Virus record (IMG/VR): IMGVR_UViG_3300037264_000731
Coordinates: 1 to 28,062 of that record
DNA: 28,062 nucleotides
Reading direction: 5' to 3' (one strand)
Origin: a virus
Shown: positions 22,501-28,024 of the stretch, piece by piece
How the letters are laid out: the number at the start of each line of letters is the position of its first letter
How positions within the stretch are numbered: position 1 is the stretch's first letter
The notes under the pieces: model-generated
The model's input: the letters and a program-made list of their open reading frames with translations, nothing else
Told to the model about the DNA's origin: nothing
The model's database searches: none
Translations under genes and position numbers: made by a program

Positions 22501-24529
22501 TCTCGGTCTTGACGTTGTGCGCGGCCAACGATTGCACGACACTCCACTCATTGAGTCCATCTAAGTTCGCCGGGGGCGCGAGGACGAGCACTTCCATCGA
22601 GTTCGCGAGTCGGACAACACCGTGGACGATCACTTCCTGCGGGTCGAAATCCTCTTCCACTACGGCCCAATGCTCGAACTGCTTGCCGTCTGCTCCCGCC
22701 TTGATCGCTTCGGCATAAAACTCATTCGTGTCGACAATGTTGATCTGCTTGGCACCATCCATCAACGCGCCGTGCTCTTGCTTGAGCAGCGTGAACACCT
22801 TCTCTGGTAGTGGCTGGTCAATCAGCGACGAAACTTCTTCGAGCGCGGCCACGTCAACCGGGACGACCTTTTCGGCCTCGATCAGTGCGGTCAGCTTCGC
22901 GTCGCTCGTGTGGTTGAACAGGCCCTCGTCGTCCTTCGTGAATATGACAATGTCCCCACCGTCATACTTTTCACCCGTCGTCGTGTCCGTGACCAACGAC
23001 TTCACAAGGAACGCCTTCACGATCTCAAAGTACGTGCCGCTCTTGACGTGCTCGACCAGCGTTCCCTCTTCCAGATGGTAGTTCTCGTACTGCATTTCAA
23101 TCGCTTGGTGCGCGGCAGTCGCCGACATGGGCTTGTACTTGAACTCGCCAAGTTCATCGCCGAACGTGTCCTTGATGAACTGCTGGATCGTGTACTCGCC
23201 GGGCACGTCCGACTCGCCCGTGTCTTTCACGAGAGCGGGCTGTTCCGCGCCTTTGATGTCGGTCTGCTTCTCCGGGTTCTTCGTTCCCGTCGTCGCGCCC
23301 GCGCCAGTCTTGACTGACTTACTGTCAACCGTGACTACGTCCTCTGGCTCAATAGCGTCCGCCCCGCCCGCACCGGACTTCTCGTCCGCGTACGCGAGCA
23401 GGGCCGGGTACACGTCCGACTCCGGGGACACGAGTATCAACAGCTTGTCGTAGTTACCCGCGCTGTACGCCAACACGGCGGCTTTGAACACCGGATGCGA
23501 ATTGTCGGTCGTTTCCGCCCACTTGAGCGCGTCTTTGAGCAGAGGCAGGATCACGGCCTTTGTTTTCTGGTACCCGCGCCCAACATCATTCATCAGATCG
23601 TGAAGGTCGAACTCAAGGTCCGGGAACCCGTGATCCTCTGGATCATTGTCATCGTCGTAGCGACCGCCGTGGATGTTGAAATACGTATTGAACGTGTTGA
23701 CCGCGTCGTTGTACTTCAACGGACTCAAGATCGGCTGGTGCAGAGGGCCGATGCGCTTGTACGGTGACACGTTGAGCGGCAAGAGCAGCTTCGCATCCAC
23801 GTCCGCCATCGCCAGATACGCAACGAGCGTCGGCCACGCCAACTTCGCGGCAGACTTAGACGCCAGAGAACTCCACGTGTTGAGCTTCAACGCCTCATCG
23901 ATCAGCGCCGTCTCAAGATCGTAGTCCTCTCCGGACTCGAACAGCGAGAACAACTCGCGCATCTTCTGACGCATCGGGTCCGGGGCATGGAACCGGCGAT
24001 AGAGCGCGTTACCGACCGCCGGGGCCGAATCGCCGAACGCCCGGTTGATCTCAAACAGCTTGCCCGTCGCACGGACATACTCGTCAACGAACTTCGCGGC
24101 CTTGCGCGGGTCAAGGTCGTACACGTACCGCCACGCGCCAGCCTGAAACGCCGCGTACACTCGGTCTGGTTCCATCGAGAATAGTTCAAGGACCGGGTCC
24201 TCTGCCAACAGGCCCTTGCTGGAATACTCGTGGAACATCTTCGCGAACCACCGCTCGCCCGCCTCACCACCGTGAAGCAACCACGACCGGGTAGCGGGGC
24301 CGTCGACTTCGGTACGGAGCGCATCGCACTCAGCGCAATACCGGAGCCGGTTCACGGTGAAGAAGGAATTGGCCTTTGACACAACGTCAACGGTGATCGA
24401 CCCACTCGACAGGGCTTCCGCGACCGCCAGACCGTGAACGTCCTCAAGCGCACGTGCGGGGTCCCGATGCAGGGTCAGTGCATCGCGAGCAATCTTCTGG
24501 ATCGAGCTAGGGACGGTGAGCGTCAGCAT
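16553..24529 (-). CDS. Giant polyvalent-type protein (2658 aa) with Nudix and kinase-like domains
   Basis: One uninterrupted frame of 2658 codons. Residues 1-95 resemble a helical domain that opens many phage polyproteins (VPSSIQKIARDAL ... ending SWLLHGGEAGERWF, about 82-95). Residues about 385-445 are a low-complexity linker. About 450-1140 and 1300-1620 hold repeated short beta-rich units with a recurring hydrophobic-Val-Gly-aromatic step. A complete Nudix box runs G1204-x5-E1210-x7-R1218-E1219-x2-E1222-E1223-x-G1225. A kinase-like core (about 1755-2030) has K1790, GDHDGHSGNW (1868-1877) and PIDRGQSF (1886-1893). The C-terminus (about 2540-2658) has GGHG...FDR..LLRTD.Y.....D.FGR. Such architectures fit polyvalent proteins injected with phage DNA. 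The ATG at 24529 lacks a normal Shine-Dalgarno. Six inverted repeats lie inside. Confidence 0.9.
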   Translation of the reverse strand: MLTLTVPSSIQKIARDALTLHRDPARALEDVHGLAVAEALSSGSITVDVVSKANSFFTVNRLRYCAECDALRTEVDGPATRSWLLHGGEAGERWFAKMFHEYSSKGLLAEDPVLELFSMEPDRVYAAFQAGAWRYVYDLDPRKAAKFVDEYVRATGKLFEINRAFGDSAPAVGNALYRRFHAPDPMRQKMRELFSLFESGEDYDLETALIDEALKLNTWSSLASKSAAKLAWPTLVAYLAMADVDAKLLLPLNVSPYKRIGPLHQPILSPLKYNDAVNTFNTYFNIHGGRYDDDNDPEDHGFPDLEFDLHDLMNDVGRGYQKTKAVILPLLKDALKWAETTDNSHPVFKAAVLAYSAGNYDKLLILVSPESDVYPALLAYADEKSGAGGADAIEPEDVVTVDSKSVKTGAGATTGTKNPEKQTDIKGAEQPALVKDTGESDVPGEYTIQQFIKDTFGDELGEFKYKPMSATAAHQAIEMQYENYHLEEGTLVEHVKSGTYFEIVKAFLVKSLVTDTTTGEKYDGGDIVIFTKDDEGLFNHTSDAKLTALIEAEKVVPVDVAALEEVSSLIDQPLPEKVFTLLKQEHGALMDGAKQINIVDTNEFYAEAIKAGADGKQFEHWAVVEEDFDPQEVIVHGVVRLANSMEVLVLAPPANLDGLNEWSVVQSLAAHNVKTEKMIPWSKWEAKKSELAKKVEQKFPTGSLIEVDGTPMYVAGLATEVYDQPYYVAAELPLDFGHSGKAGTYDVGVFHTQGKLIDAKPSLEVLVKHVLILSPHKYIATTKLPDGVSIGIGSSIQLPGGELGTVAQFVTENAATPADQIIAVYSEVQATSKFAYVRFAVISIDPYISPATSSYAPGEKPEPGSEDSIADGKPPLEYLFGTPGALKWLQDEPASGKGTTDLMFPEAPASAPMGTFLFALGEKRQFKSSSYVATVVGFVRLQGKYNTTYGYLLLTPSDGYNWKSVSKAHADYVTLVETEQSVLNEAIPLPDWTPEPFPKVNYALGKVAKDIATKHSVIYQKSEKDAPFKVGTYLVGAGQDGVWRVVGWMKEVPSDALDAPKAAVLASVDYSKDSKWKKVNAVSLSSWSLKLQTETEANEKTGDLAFSKMTNQPVSIWLSLPGGAKIPSFPPAGWDKTEPVVQPVFEKVLPGKHASAGIIAFVENYAYSVAKLSGGKMSSQPGIGVVLVRPFNDFAGYTLSFPKGTVDPGEGVQAAAVREFWEESGMTATPLKYLGDYVGGSSVTRYFAGRLTGGDPSKAGSETDGVFIKALSHDWKEVITQPWYAELHERDKKALKDAHAWNIALLSGVYSVNPETAATDVQVTLPQDTGSKGPQTVKPGKGDVAVLLGYQFGNVTKNVTQVGYVVSAEAVVTAVKGYSEITKPKYWGWLDQSVVVGQHGYPNVGTQVQTSGQAYLPDGLYTVVGYVLFSEDLSKAAGVHLWLKSEKTGLYKALLIGVVSAKPDAGVYAKYIGPQMFPLPVTVDTQSTAAPKPVPASANTEAWNKLAAQALVPLDYWMLNALKQDWKKQTGSMNLDSYSVSKTVKGSSVGYYEAFKVAGTTDIGIAVGSVYLRKPGWTPGDSSGEIFYVLGLFSAGSQKRALAVNPASIISAEADVDKSGWKASYTFADQWKQDWVEKFAKIKTNSWQGVGQFKQWCKAAGVKGHSKITKNNARAYAALFLPLPWPANSHAQAALDEQQKQEAHEKKVAKHYAPSAVSPMYSSPSADVSTTPTPKVIIPTAKPGLFSAEHTKFIENIDASLLKKTGKSVAGGSKPNMLLDGPNGTQWFYKTVTGTDTFRAQIDEAAYKMALAVGRKMLPTGVVEIDGKPGSLQPFLSDAKSVSHDAADLDASQMADVLGQHVLDMFVGDHDGHSGNWLKVGDKMVPIDRGQSFKFLFEKVPESLDPHWHAPGNVGSNYAKGLLIKWESDKATIPDIAFVSMRTTITGIQSMTDAQVAMILEPVFVARSSSAAERKHVLTGLKKRRDALLDDWTEVLTKLKSSFKWPGIGGAGSVFVSEPSDMAFTTKESTVIQEAIDAKWQGKCVQIDRDAIENHQVMVRGVRLPDGTLGTLVHFRVSPKWGVDIVSSLFKRAGLDKNKLLTTVQQSQSTAAMQAATKEKQGYATSDQILQLDEINKYFEIIRTAIGHLNYHLADQGDLSLKSEKVQPAIGKKADLVALLAEADANPKARHPLSNDKYSDLAKMAQQYMGYIDTIADIYAHPSDNLGKASVTMKQYAVVKESVKKEAPPEKKAEEIEDGLKVTFKTGGAEYPRLEPGVNGDYPKLLTGNKPIDNSAAQSQFIIRDPGTEAVIYMAAPTGGIDASKSYGESATAEGLRGFHGVTWGLIQLPPNAMSVAHLMKMFERATTAKMRPAMKIDREFAYWMNQAALLQGKGTVTPHSTYHTAVTDPILVVAETAYKAGNDEDALSSVKAFVAQNLKVKVGDLEKLENYTLEPHYTRGAGFNRTLRVDITSKDLDEKLPKNVYPAHRLLSYSAILPGLKDMSKNGALMSNNVKPFYGVPFGKSGASAPADLSYGGSQGLFGVLSPLKKGGHGTLYFDRTILLRTDVYFVGTGDTFGRDGVERIFSLDRWANLVFSGSISSGSHPQLNYRHDIDLREYLYLAYCTTSELAEVKAFCKALGWTSFAQGRTIDQVFVS
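17107..17121. repeat. Inverted repeat, operator-like site 16
   Basis: TTGAC-GTTAT-GTCAA with perfect arms, near the 3' end of the giant gene, reading VDITS. Confidence 0.78.
18268..18282. repeat. Inverted repeat, operator-like site 17
   Basis: TTGAC-ACAAT-GTCAA with perfect arms inside the giant gene, reading VDIVS. The core matches the site at 28025-28039. Confidence 0.8.
20068..20082. repeat. Inverted repeat, operator-like site 18
   Basis: TTGAC-TGTGT-GTCAA with perfect arms inside the giant gene, reading VDTQS. Confidence 0.8.
22162..22176. repeat. Inverted repeat, operator-like site 19
   Basis: TTGAC-ACACC-GTCAG inside the giant gene, reading PDGVS. Identical to the site in the sheath gene at 1642. 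Confidence 0.8.
23314..23328. repeat. Inverted repeat, operator-like site 20
   Basis: CTGAC-TTACT-GTCAA in the low-complexity linker of the giant protein, reading VDSKS. The core differs from the ACA consensus. Confidence 0.68.
24376..24390. repeat. Inverted repeat, operator-like site 21
   Basis: TTGAC-ACAAC-GTCAA with perfect arms near the 5' end of the giant gene, about 140 bases from its start codon, reading VDVVS. Confidence 0.82.
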
Positions 24530-24536
24530 GGCAGAC

Positions 24537-24542
24537 AGTATA
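24537..24542 (-). promoter_or_regulatory. Possible -10 box (TATACT) at the giant gene start
   Basis: TATACT on the minus strand lies seven bases ahead of the ATG at 24529, where a Shine-Dalgarno should be; the nearest purine run, GAGGAAA, is about 16 bases upstream of the ATG. If it is a -10 box, the transcript would start at or next to the ATG and be almost leaderless. I see no convincing -35, so this stays tentative. Confidence 0.25.
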
Positions 24543-24559
24543 GTTTCCTCTTGACCGTA

Positions 24560-24649
24560 GTAACGTCTGTGTTACGCTTCCATCCACGGCAGCAATGAAT
24601 AGTTGCTGCCTCGCCCTTGACCCTCGGTGATTCGCCTCACCGGGGGTCA
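24560..24649 (-). promoter_or_regulatory. Three consecutive hairpins in the leader of the giant gene
   Basis: Within the 121-base gap ahead of the giant gene lie three inverted repeats. The first met by transcription is a 13-bp stem with one mismatch (24618-24630 with 24637-24649), the second a perfect 8-bp stem (24588-24595 with 24603-24610), the third GTAAC-N6-GTTAC (24560-24564 with 24571-24575). The first may end the kinase-ART message, though it has no U tract. The set could control expression or stability of the giant message. Confidence 0.55.
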
Positions 24650-24650
24650 T

Positions 24651-26342
24651 TCATTTTGTCTCTTGGGTGACGCTCCCTGCCTTGATCGCTTTCGCCGGAT
24701 TCAATAGCACCACTTCCCCCGGTTCACCCTCATTCGAGACCGTCACAACGCCGTCGTACCCGGCCTTCATCAAAGCGCGGGACAGAACCTTCTTTGTCTT
24801 GCCACCGAAGAACGCCGACACTCGATCTTTCCAGTCGTACTTGGTCCCGTCGCTGTACGACTTCAACACCAGCGGATTCAGAAGCGTCGCCGTCCCGCGT
24901 TCGTAGTGACCCGGCTTATCCTTATTGATCCGGGACGCAAACTCCGGGTCGTGCAGAGTTGTCACGAACATCCCGGCAGGCTCAAGATGCTGCTTGAACG
25001 TCGTGCCAAAATCCGGTGACTTCTCCCGGTTGTGCAGGAACTCGAACGTGACCGCTTTCCCGGTAACGAATCGCAGACCCTTGTTGACGCCATACTTCTC
25101 CACGCCTGTAGTAAGCAGCAACGCGTCCTCTTCCGACTCATTGGTTCCCTTCGGCGGCGGCATCTTGGGCCACTTGATGTCTTTCTTCGGCGGCAGGAAC
25201 GGCTTCTTGGCTTTCGGATCAGGAAGCGGGATCACCTTCGGATTATAATTGGTGACGCCCGGCGAGCCCTTGGGCTTCTGTGGATCAGACTTCGGCGGGT
25301 ACTTCGCGGCCACCGATCCACTCTTGGACTTCGGCTCGTCCAGATACTTCGCGGCCAGCGTCCCCACGGGTTCTTCGACCGGCGCGGGCCAAGGTGTCGG
25401 TGCCTTGGGGTCATTGTAGTCCGCCGTCTCTGCGTCGAGTTGCTTCTTGATCCACGCAATACCTTCTGGATTACGCAGTGGCCGCGTCAGTATCTTACGC
25501 CCGATCTTGGCTGCTTGAGTTCCGACCACACGACCCCACACTTGCGGCGCAAGGTCCTTGTCGTTGTCGATGGTGAAGAAGTTCTTGAGGCCGAACAGCT
25601 TGACGTAGTCGCCCGCGTGACGCTGTGAACCGTACCACGCGTCCTTGACGAAACTATCTGGCACGTCACGCCCGCCCGCGTTCGCACGCTGGATGTTCCG
25701 GCGCATCGCTGTGTTGAGCCCCACGTCGACGAACACCGCATAGGTGTCGTATCCGAGTTCGCGAAGTTTCTTGACCGGGACCGCGACACGGTCGTATGCC
25801 CATCCGGTCATGTCGATCACAATGCCAAGGCGTCGCCCGGCGTAGTGGCGAAGTTCTTTGTCCCGAAGATCACGGGCCTTGCTGAACAGGGCATACTCTT
25901 TGCCAGCGTCCGACATCGGAATCTTCGCGGACTTCAAGAACCGTTCAAAGTGCGCGTCTGCGTTGATGACCTTCAAGCCGGTGCCGGGGAACATCGCATC
26001 GATCACGACGCCCTTTCCAGCACCGCCAGAGCCAAGCACAAAGATTGCCTTGAGAATATGCTTGTCGTAAATGCTTTCCGCGACCGGCGACGCGAAGGCT
26101 TCCACCAGCGGGGAGACTTCATCGAGTGGCGCGTCTGACAGAGCGTCAATCGCGAACCACACGTCCTGTTGCTCTTCCAGCGGGAGTTGTGGCAACGTCC
26201 GGGTTGTGAACGTCGGTGCATAGACCGCGTACCACTGGCCCGGCACGAGGGATTCGACAGGGATGTAGTCGCCAATGGGTTTGAGCGTGTGGCACGCCTC
26301 AAACTCTCGCTCGACGTTAGCAATCGGATCGACGACCCGCAT
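24651..26342 (-). CDS. P-loop kinase fused to ADP-ribosyltransferase-like domain (563 aa)
   Basis: Residues 98-275 form a P-loop kinase of the zeta-toxin/polynucleotide-kinase type: a strand then Walker A GSGGAGKG (104-111), NADAHFERFL with Asp129, GIVIDMTGWAYDR (173-185), and an Arg-bearing lid RRNIQRANAGGR (214-225). Residues about 305-400 are a Pro/Lys-rich linker. Residues about 420-555 look like an ART fold of the polyvalent-protein class: FEFLHNRE with His437, PAGMFVTTLHDPEFAS, a Tyr at 480, NPLVLKSY, KAGYDGVVTV and GEVVLLNPAKAI with Glu543. Residues 1-95 resemble a small beta domain. The ATG at 26342 has GGAG six bases upstream and lies two bases after the previous stop. It probably phosphorylates a nucleotide, sugar or nucleic acid and modifies a host target, but substrates are unknown. 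Confidence 0.82.
   Translation of the reverse strand: MRVVDPIANVEREFEACHTLKPIGDYIPVESLVPGQWYAVYAPTFTTRTLPQLPLEEQQDVWFAIDALSDAPLDEVSPLVEAFASPVAESIYDKHILKAIFVLGSGGAGKGVVIDAMFPGTGLKVINADAHFERFLKSAKIPMSDAGKEYALFSKARDLRDKELRHYAGRRLGIVIDMTGWAYDRVAVPVKKLRELGYDTYAVFVDVGLNTAMRRNIQRANAGGRDVPDSFVKDAWYGSQRHAGDYVKLFGLKNFFTIDNDKDLAPQVWGRVVGTQAAKIGRKILTRPLRNPEGIAWIKKQLDAETADYNDPKAPTPWPAPVEEPVGTLAAKYLDEPKSKSGSVAAKYPPKSDPQKPKGSPGVTNYNPKVIPLPDPKAKKPFLPPKKDIKWPKMPPPKGTNESEEDALLLTTGVEKYGVNKGLRFVTGKAVTFEFLHNREKSPDFGTTFKQHLEPAGMFVTTLHDPEFASRINKDKPGHYERGTATLLNPLVLKSYSDGTKYDWKDRVSAFFGGKTKKVLSRALMKAGYDGVVTVSNEGEPGEVVLLNPAKAIKAGSVTQETK
26135..26149. repeat. Inverted repeat, operator-like site 22
   Basis: CTGAC-AGAGC-GTCAA near the 5' end of the kinase-ART gene, reading IDALS. 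Confidence 0.74.
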
Positions 26343-26344
26343 TG

Positions 26345-26833
26345 TTAGCTCCGCTTACGCATCGCCAGCGCGGCAAGCGCGGGGCCAGACAAAGGTCCAG
26401 CACGTCCGGGCATCTTGTTCTTGGCTCGCTCGTTGATTTCTGCGGGGTTCCAATCCTGCGCGGCGGTATCGCCCGCGTTCGGCTTGGAGAGTTCGACCAG
26501 TTGACGCACTGTCAGCTTCACCGGCTTCGCCACGACCGGGGCACGCGAATGCCCCATGTAGTTCTCAATCAAGTCTTGCTCTTCGTCTGTCGGGGGCGCA
26601 CTGACCGGGTTCCCCGTGGGCATGTCCGCGTCAAAGACAGGATTGGACCGGGCGGGAGCGCCCTTCGTGTGGGTGCCCTTCACGGGAGCGCCCTTCGTGT
26701 GCCCCAACCGTCGCGCCTGAATGCGACCAGCGGCGGACGCGATAGATTCCATCGCGTCCTGTTGAGCCGTGCTTGCCAGCTTTGGCAGCGACCGGGCGGG
26801 AGCGCCTTCTTCGAGAGGCTTGTCGATAGGCAT
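26345..26833 (-). CDS. Small Pro/Ala-rich protein with GAPARS repeats (162 aa)
   Basis: An unrecognised, mostly disordered protein. GAPARS occurs at residues 10-15 and 58-63, and a 10-residue tandem repeat HTKGAPVKGT/HTKGAPARSN covers 45-64. Residues about 105-135 may fold as a short helical segment (KLTVRQLVELSKPNAG). The C-terminus is basic and Ala-rich. I chose the ATG at 26833 because AAAGGATGGCT places a Shine-Dalgarno six to seven bases upstream; a TTG at 26851 would fall in the terminator hairpin stem and an ATG at 26839 sits too close to the AAAGG. It lies between the basic protein and the kinase-ART gene and may be an adaptor or internal head protein; that is a guess. Confidence 0.65.
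   Translation of the reverse strand: MPIDKPLEEGAPARSLPKLASTAQQDAMESIASAAGRIQARRLGHTKGAPVKGTHTKGAPARSNPVFDADMPTGNPVSAPPTDEEQDLIENYMGHSRAPVVAKPVKLTVRQLVELSKPNAGDTAAQDWNPAEINERAKNKMPGRAGPLSGPALAALAMRKRS
26501..26515. repeat. Inverted repeat, operator-like site 23
   Basis: TTGAC-GCACT-GTCAG inside the 162-aa gene. It is the second coding site read in the alternative frame (LTVRQ). Confidence 0.7.
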
Positions 26834-26851
26834 AGCCATCCTTTGTAGCAA

Positions 26852-26878
26852 AGGGGACGCGAGTTCATCGCGTCCCCT
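26852..26878 (-). terminator. Hairpin terminator after the acidic/basic protein gene
   Basis: An 11-bp stem (26852-26862 with 26868-26878) with a five-base loop, followed on the minus strand by TTTGC, a short U run. It lies just after the stop of the 343-aa gene and just before the Shine-Dalgarno of the 162-aa gene. Confidence 0.68.
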
Positions 26879-26904
26879 CTGTGTAAATCATGCTGACGCG
26901 ATTG

Positions 26905-27936
26905 TTACTTGCTGCCGTTCAGCGCGGGCTGGTACTTCTTCGTGGCGATCATGCGTGCCGCGAGGCCAGCGCCGGTGCTGTTCTCGGTCATGGGCGGATG
27001 CGCCGGGACCGGAGCAACGTCGGTGACTACCCTGCCGTCCGTGCCCGTCGATTCCAGCTTCTTGCCCTTGCCCTTCTTCGCGGCTGCGGACTTGACGGCT
27101 TTGGCCTTGGCGGCTGCGCCCTTCGCGGCAACAGCTTTCTTGACCGCGCCGGGCTGCTTGGGGGCCTTCTTGCCCTTGATCTTCTTGGCCTTCTTCGCCA
27201 GTTCGGCCTGCTTGCGGGTGCGGTACTTCGTCCACACCTTCACACCGCTGCCGGTGCCGCTGCCGTAACCGGGAGCGTGCTTCTCGTAGTCGCCGCCGCG
27301 ATAGCCTGCGCCCTTCTGTCCGCCTTGGTCGGAGAATCCGCCCTTGGCCTTCGGGGTGCCGGGGCTGCTGGCCTTGGCACGCTTGATTGCCTGCTTGGCG
27401 ATCATCGCGCCCAACATGCGGTTGACCATCGCGGGGCCTGTGCCGCCGGTTGTCTTGAGAGCGCCCTTGTGGACCTTCTTGAAGTCGCCCTTGTTGAACT
27501 CGTCAAGGCTCGACTCGTCCTTGCCGTAGTCAAACATGGTGGCTTCCAGCTTGCCCTGCAAGCTGTCATGGTCGTGCTCGTTGACCATATGGAAGTCGAA
27601 CATGTTTGCCATGTCGTCCATGTCGACCGTTTCGGCCAACACGTCGCCGGTGAGGGTTTCGATGGTGCCCAACACAGCACCCTCTTCACCCTTCTCGGCT
27701 TCGACGAAGCAGTTCAGTTCGGCGTCAAACTTGATCCAGCCCTCAGCGGACTCGATCACGCCCTTGGTTTCGGGGTCGGCAAGAAGCGCCTCGAACACGT
27801 CGTCAAAATCAACGTCGTCGATGAAGCGTTCGATGACCTCAGCCTGCAAGGTGGGTTTGCCGTCCTTGTCGACGAGATGAGCGGACACCGACTCTTCGGT
27901 ATCCTTGTGTACGGGCGCGGTGATTACGATTGGCAC
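26905..27936 (-). CDS. Protein with acidic N-terminus and histone H1-like basic tail (343 aa)
   Basis: Residues 1-150 are acidic (many Asp and Glu, for example 36-50 and 104-125) and probably folded. Residues 150-235 are Gly/Lys/Ser-rich and flexible. Residues about 238-293 are nearly all Lys, Ala and Gly (AKKAKKIKGKKAPKQ, then KAVAAKGAAAKAKAVKSAAA), like the C-terminal tail of histone H1 and bacterial H1-like proteins that bind DNA by charge. The end (TENSTGAGLAARMIATKKYQ) may be a short helix. The start is GTG at 27936 with AAGGGAG upstream. A hairpin terminator follows at 26852-26878. A role in DNA binding or as an internal head protein is plausible but inferred. Confidence 0.72.
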   Translation of the reverse strand: MPIVITAPVHKDTEESVSAHLVDKDGKPTLQAEVIERFIDDVDFDDVFEALLADPETKGVIESAEGWIKFDAELNCFVEAEKGEEGAVLGTIETLTGDVLAETVDMDDMANMFDFHMVNEHDHDSLQGKLEATMFDYGKDESSLDEFNKGDFKKVHKGALKTTGGTGPAMVNRMLGAMIAKQAIKRAKASSPGTPKAKGGFSDQGGQKGAGYRGGDYEKHAPGYGSGTGSGVKVWTKYRTRKQAELAKKAKKIKGKKAPKQPGAVKKAVAAKGAAAKAKAVKSAAAKKGKGKKLESTGTDGRVVTDVAPVPAHPPMTENSTGAGLAARMIATKKYQPALNGSK

Positions 27937-28009
27937 GGCGGTCTCCCTTTGACGCTGGTCGTTTATTCTCTTCCGGGTACGTGCTGCCAGTTTAGCTCGA
28001 ACCCTTTTC

Positions 28010-28018
28010 GTAGTCTAC
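28010..28018. repeat. Third copy of GTAGTCTAC
   Basis: The same 9-base core as at 3889 and 12145, followed on the minus strand by ACGAAAAGGG, in the gap upstream of the acidic/basic protein gene. Confidence 0.5.
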
Positions 28019-28024
28019 AGAGTT

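Noticed and set aside
26834-26851. Upstream start (TTG at 26851) for the 162-aa gene
   Set aside because: It would begin inside the terminator hairpin region and has no ribosome site, whereas the ATG at 26833 is well placed behind AAAGGA.
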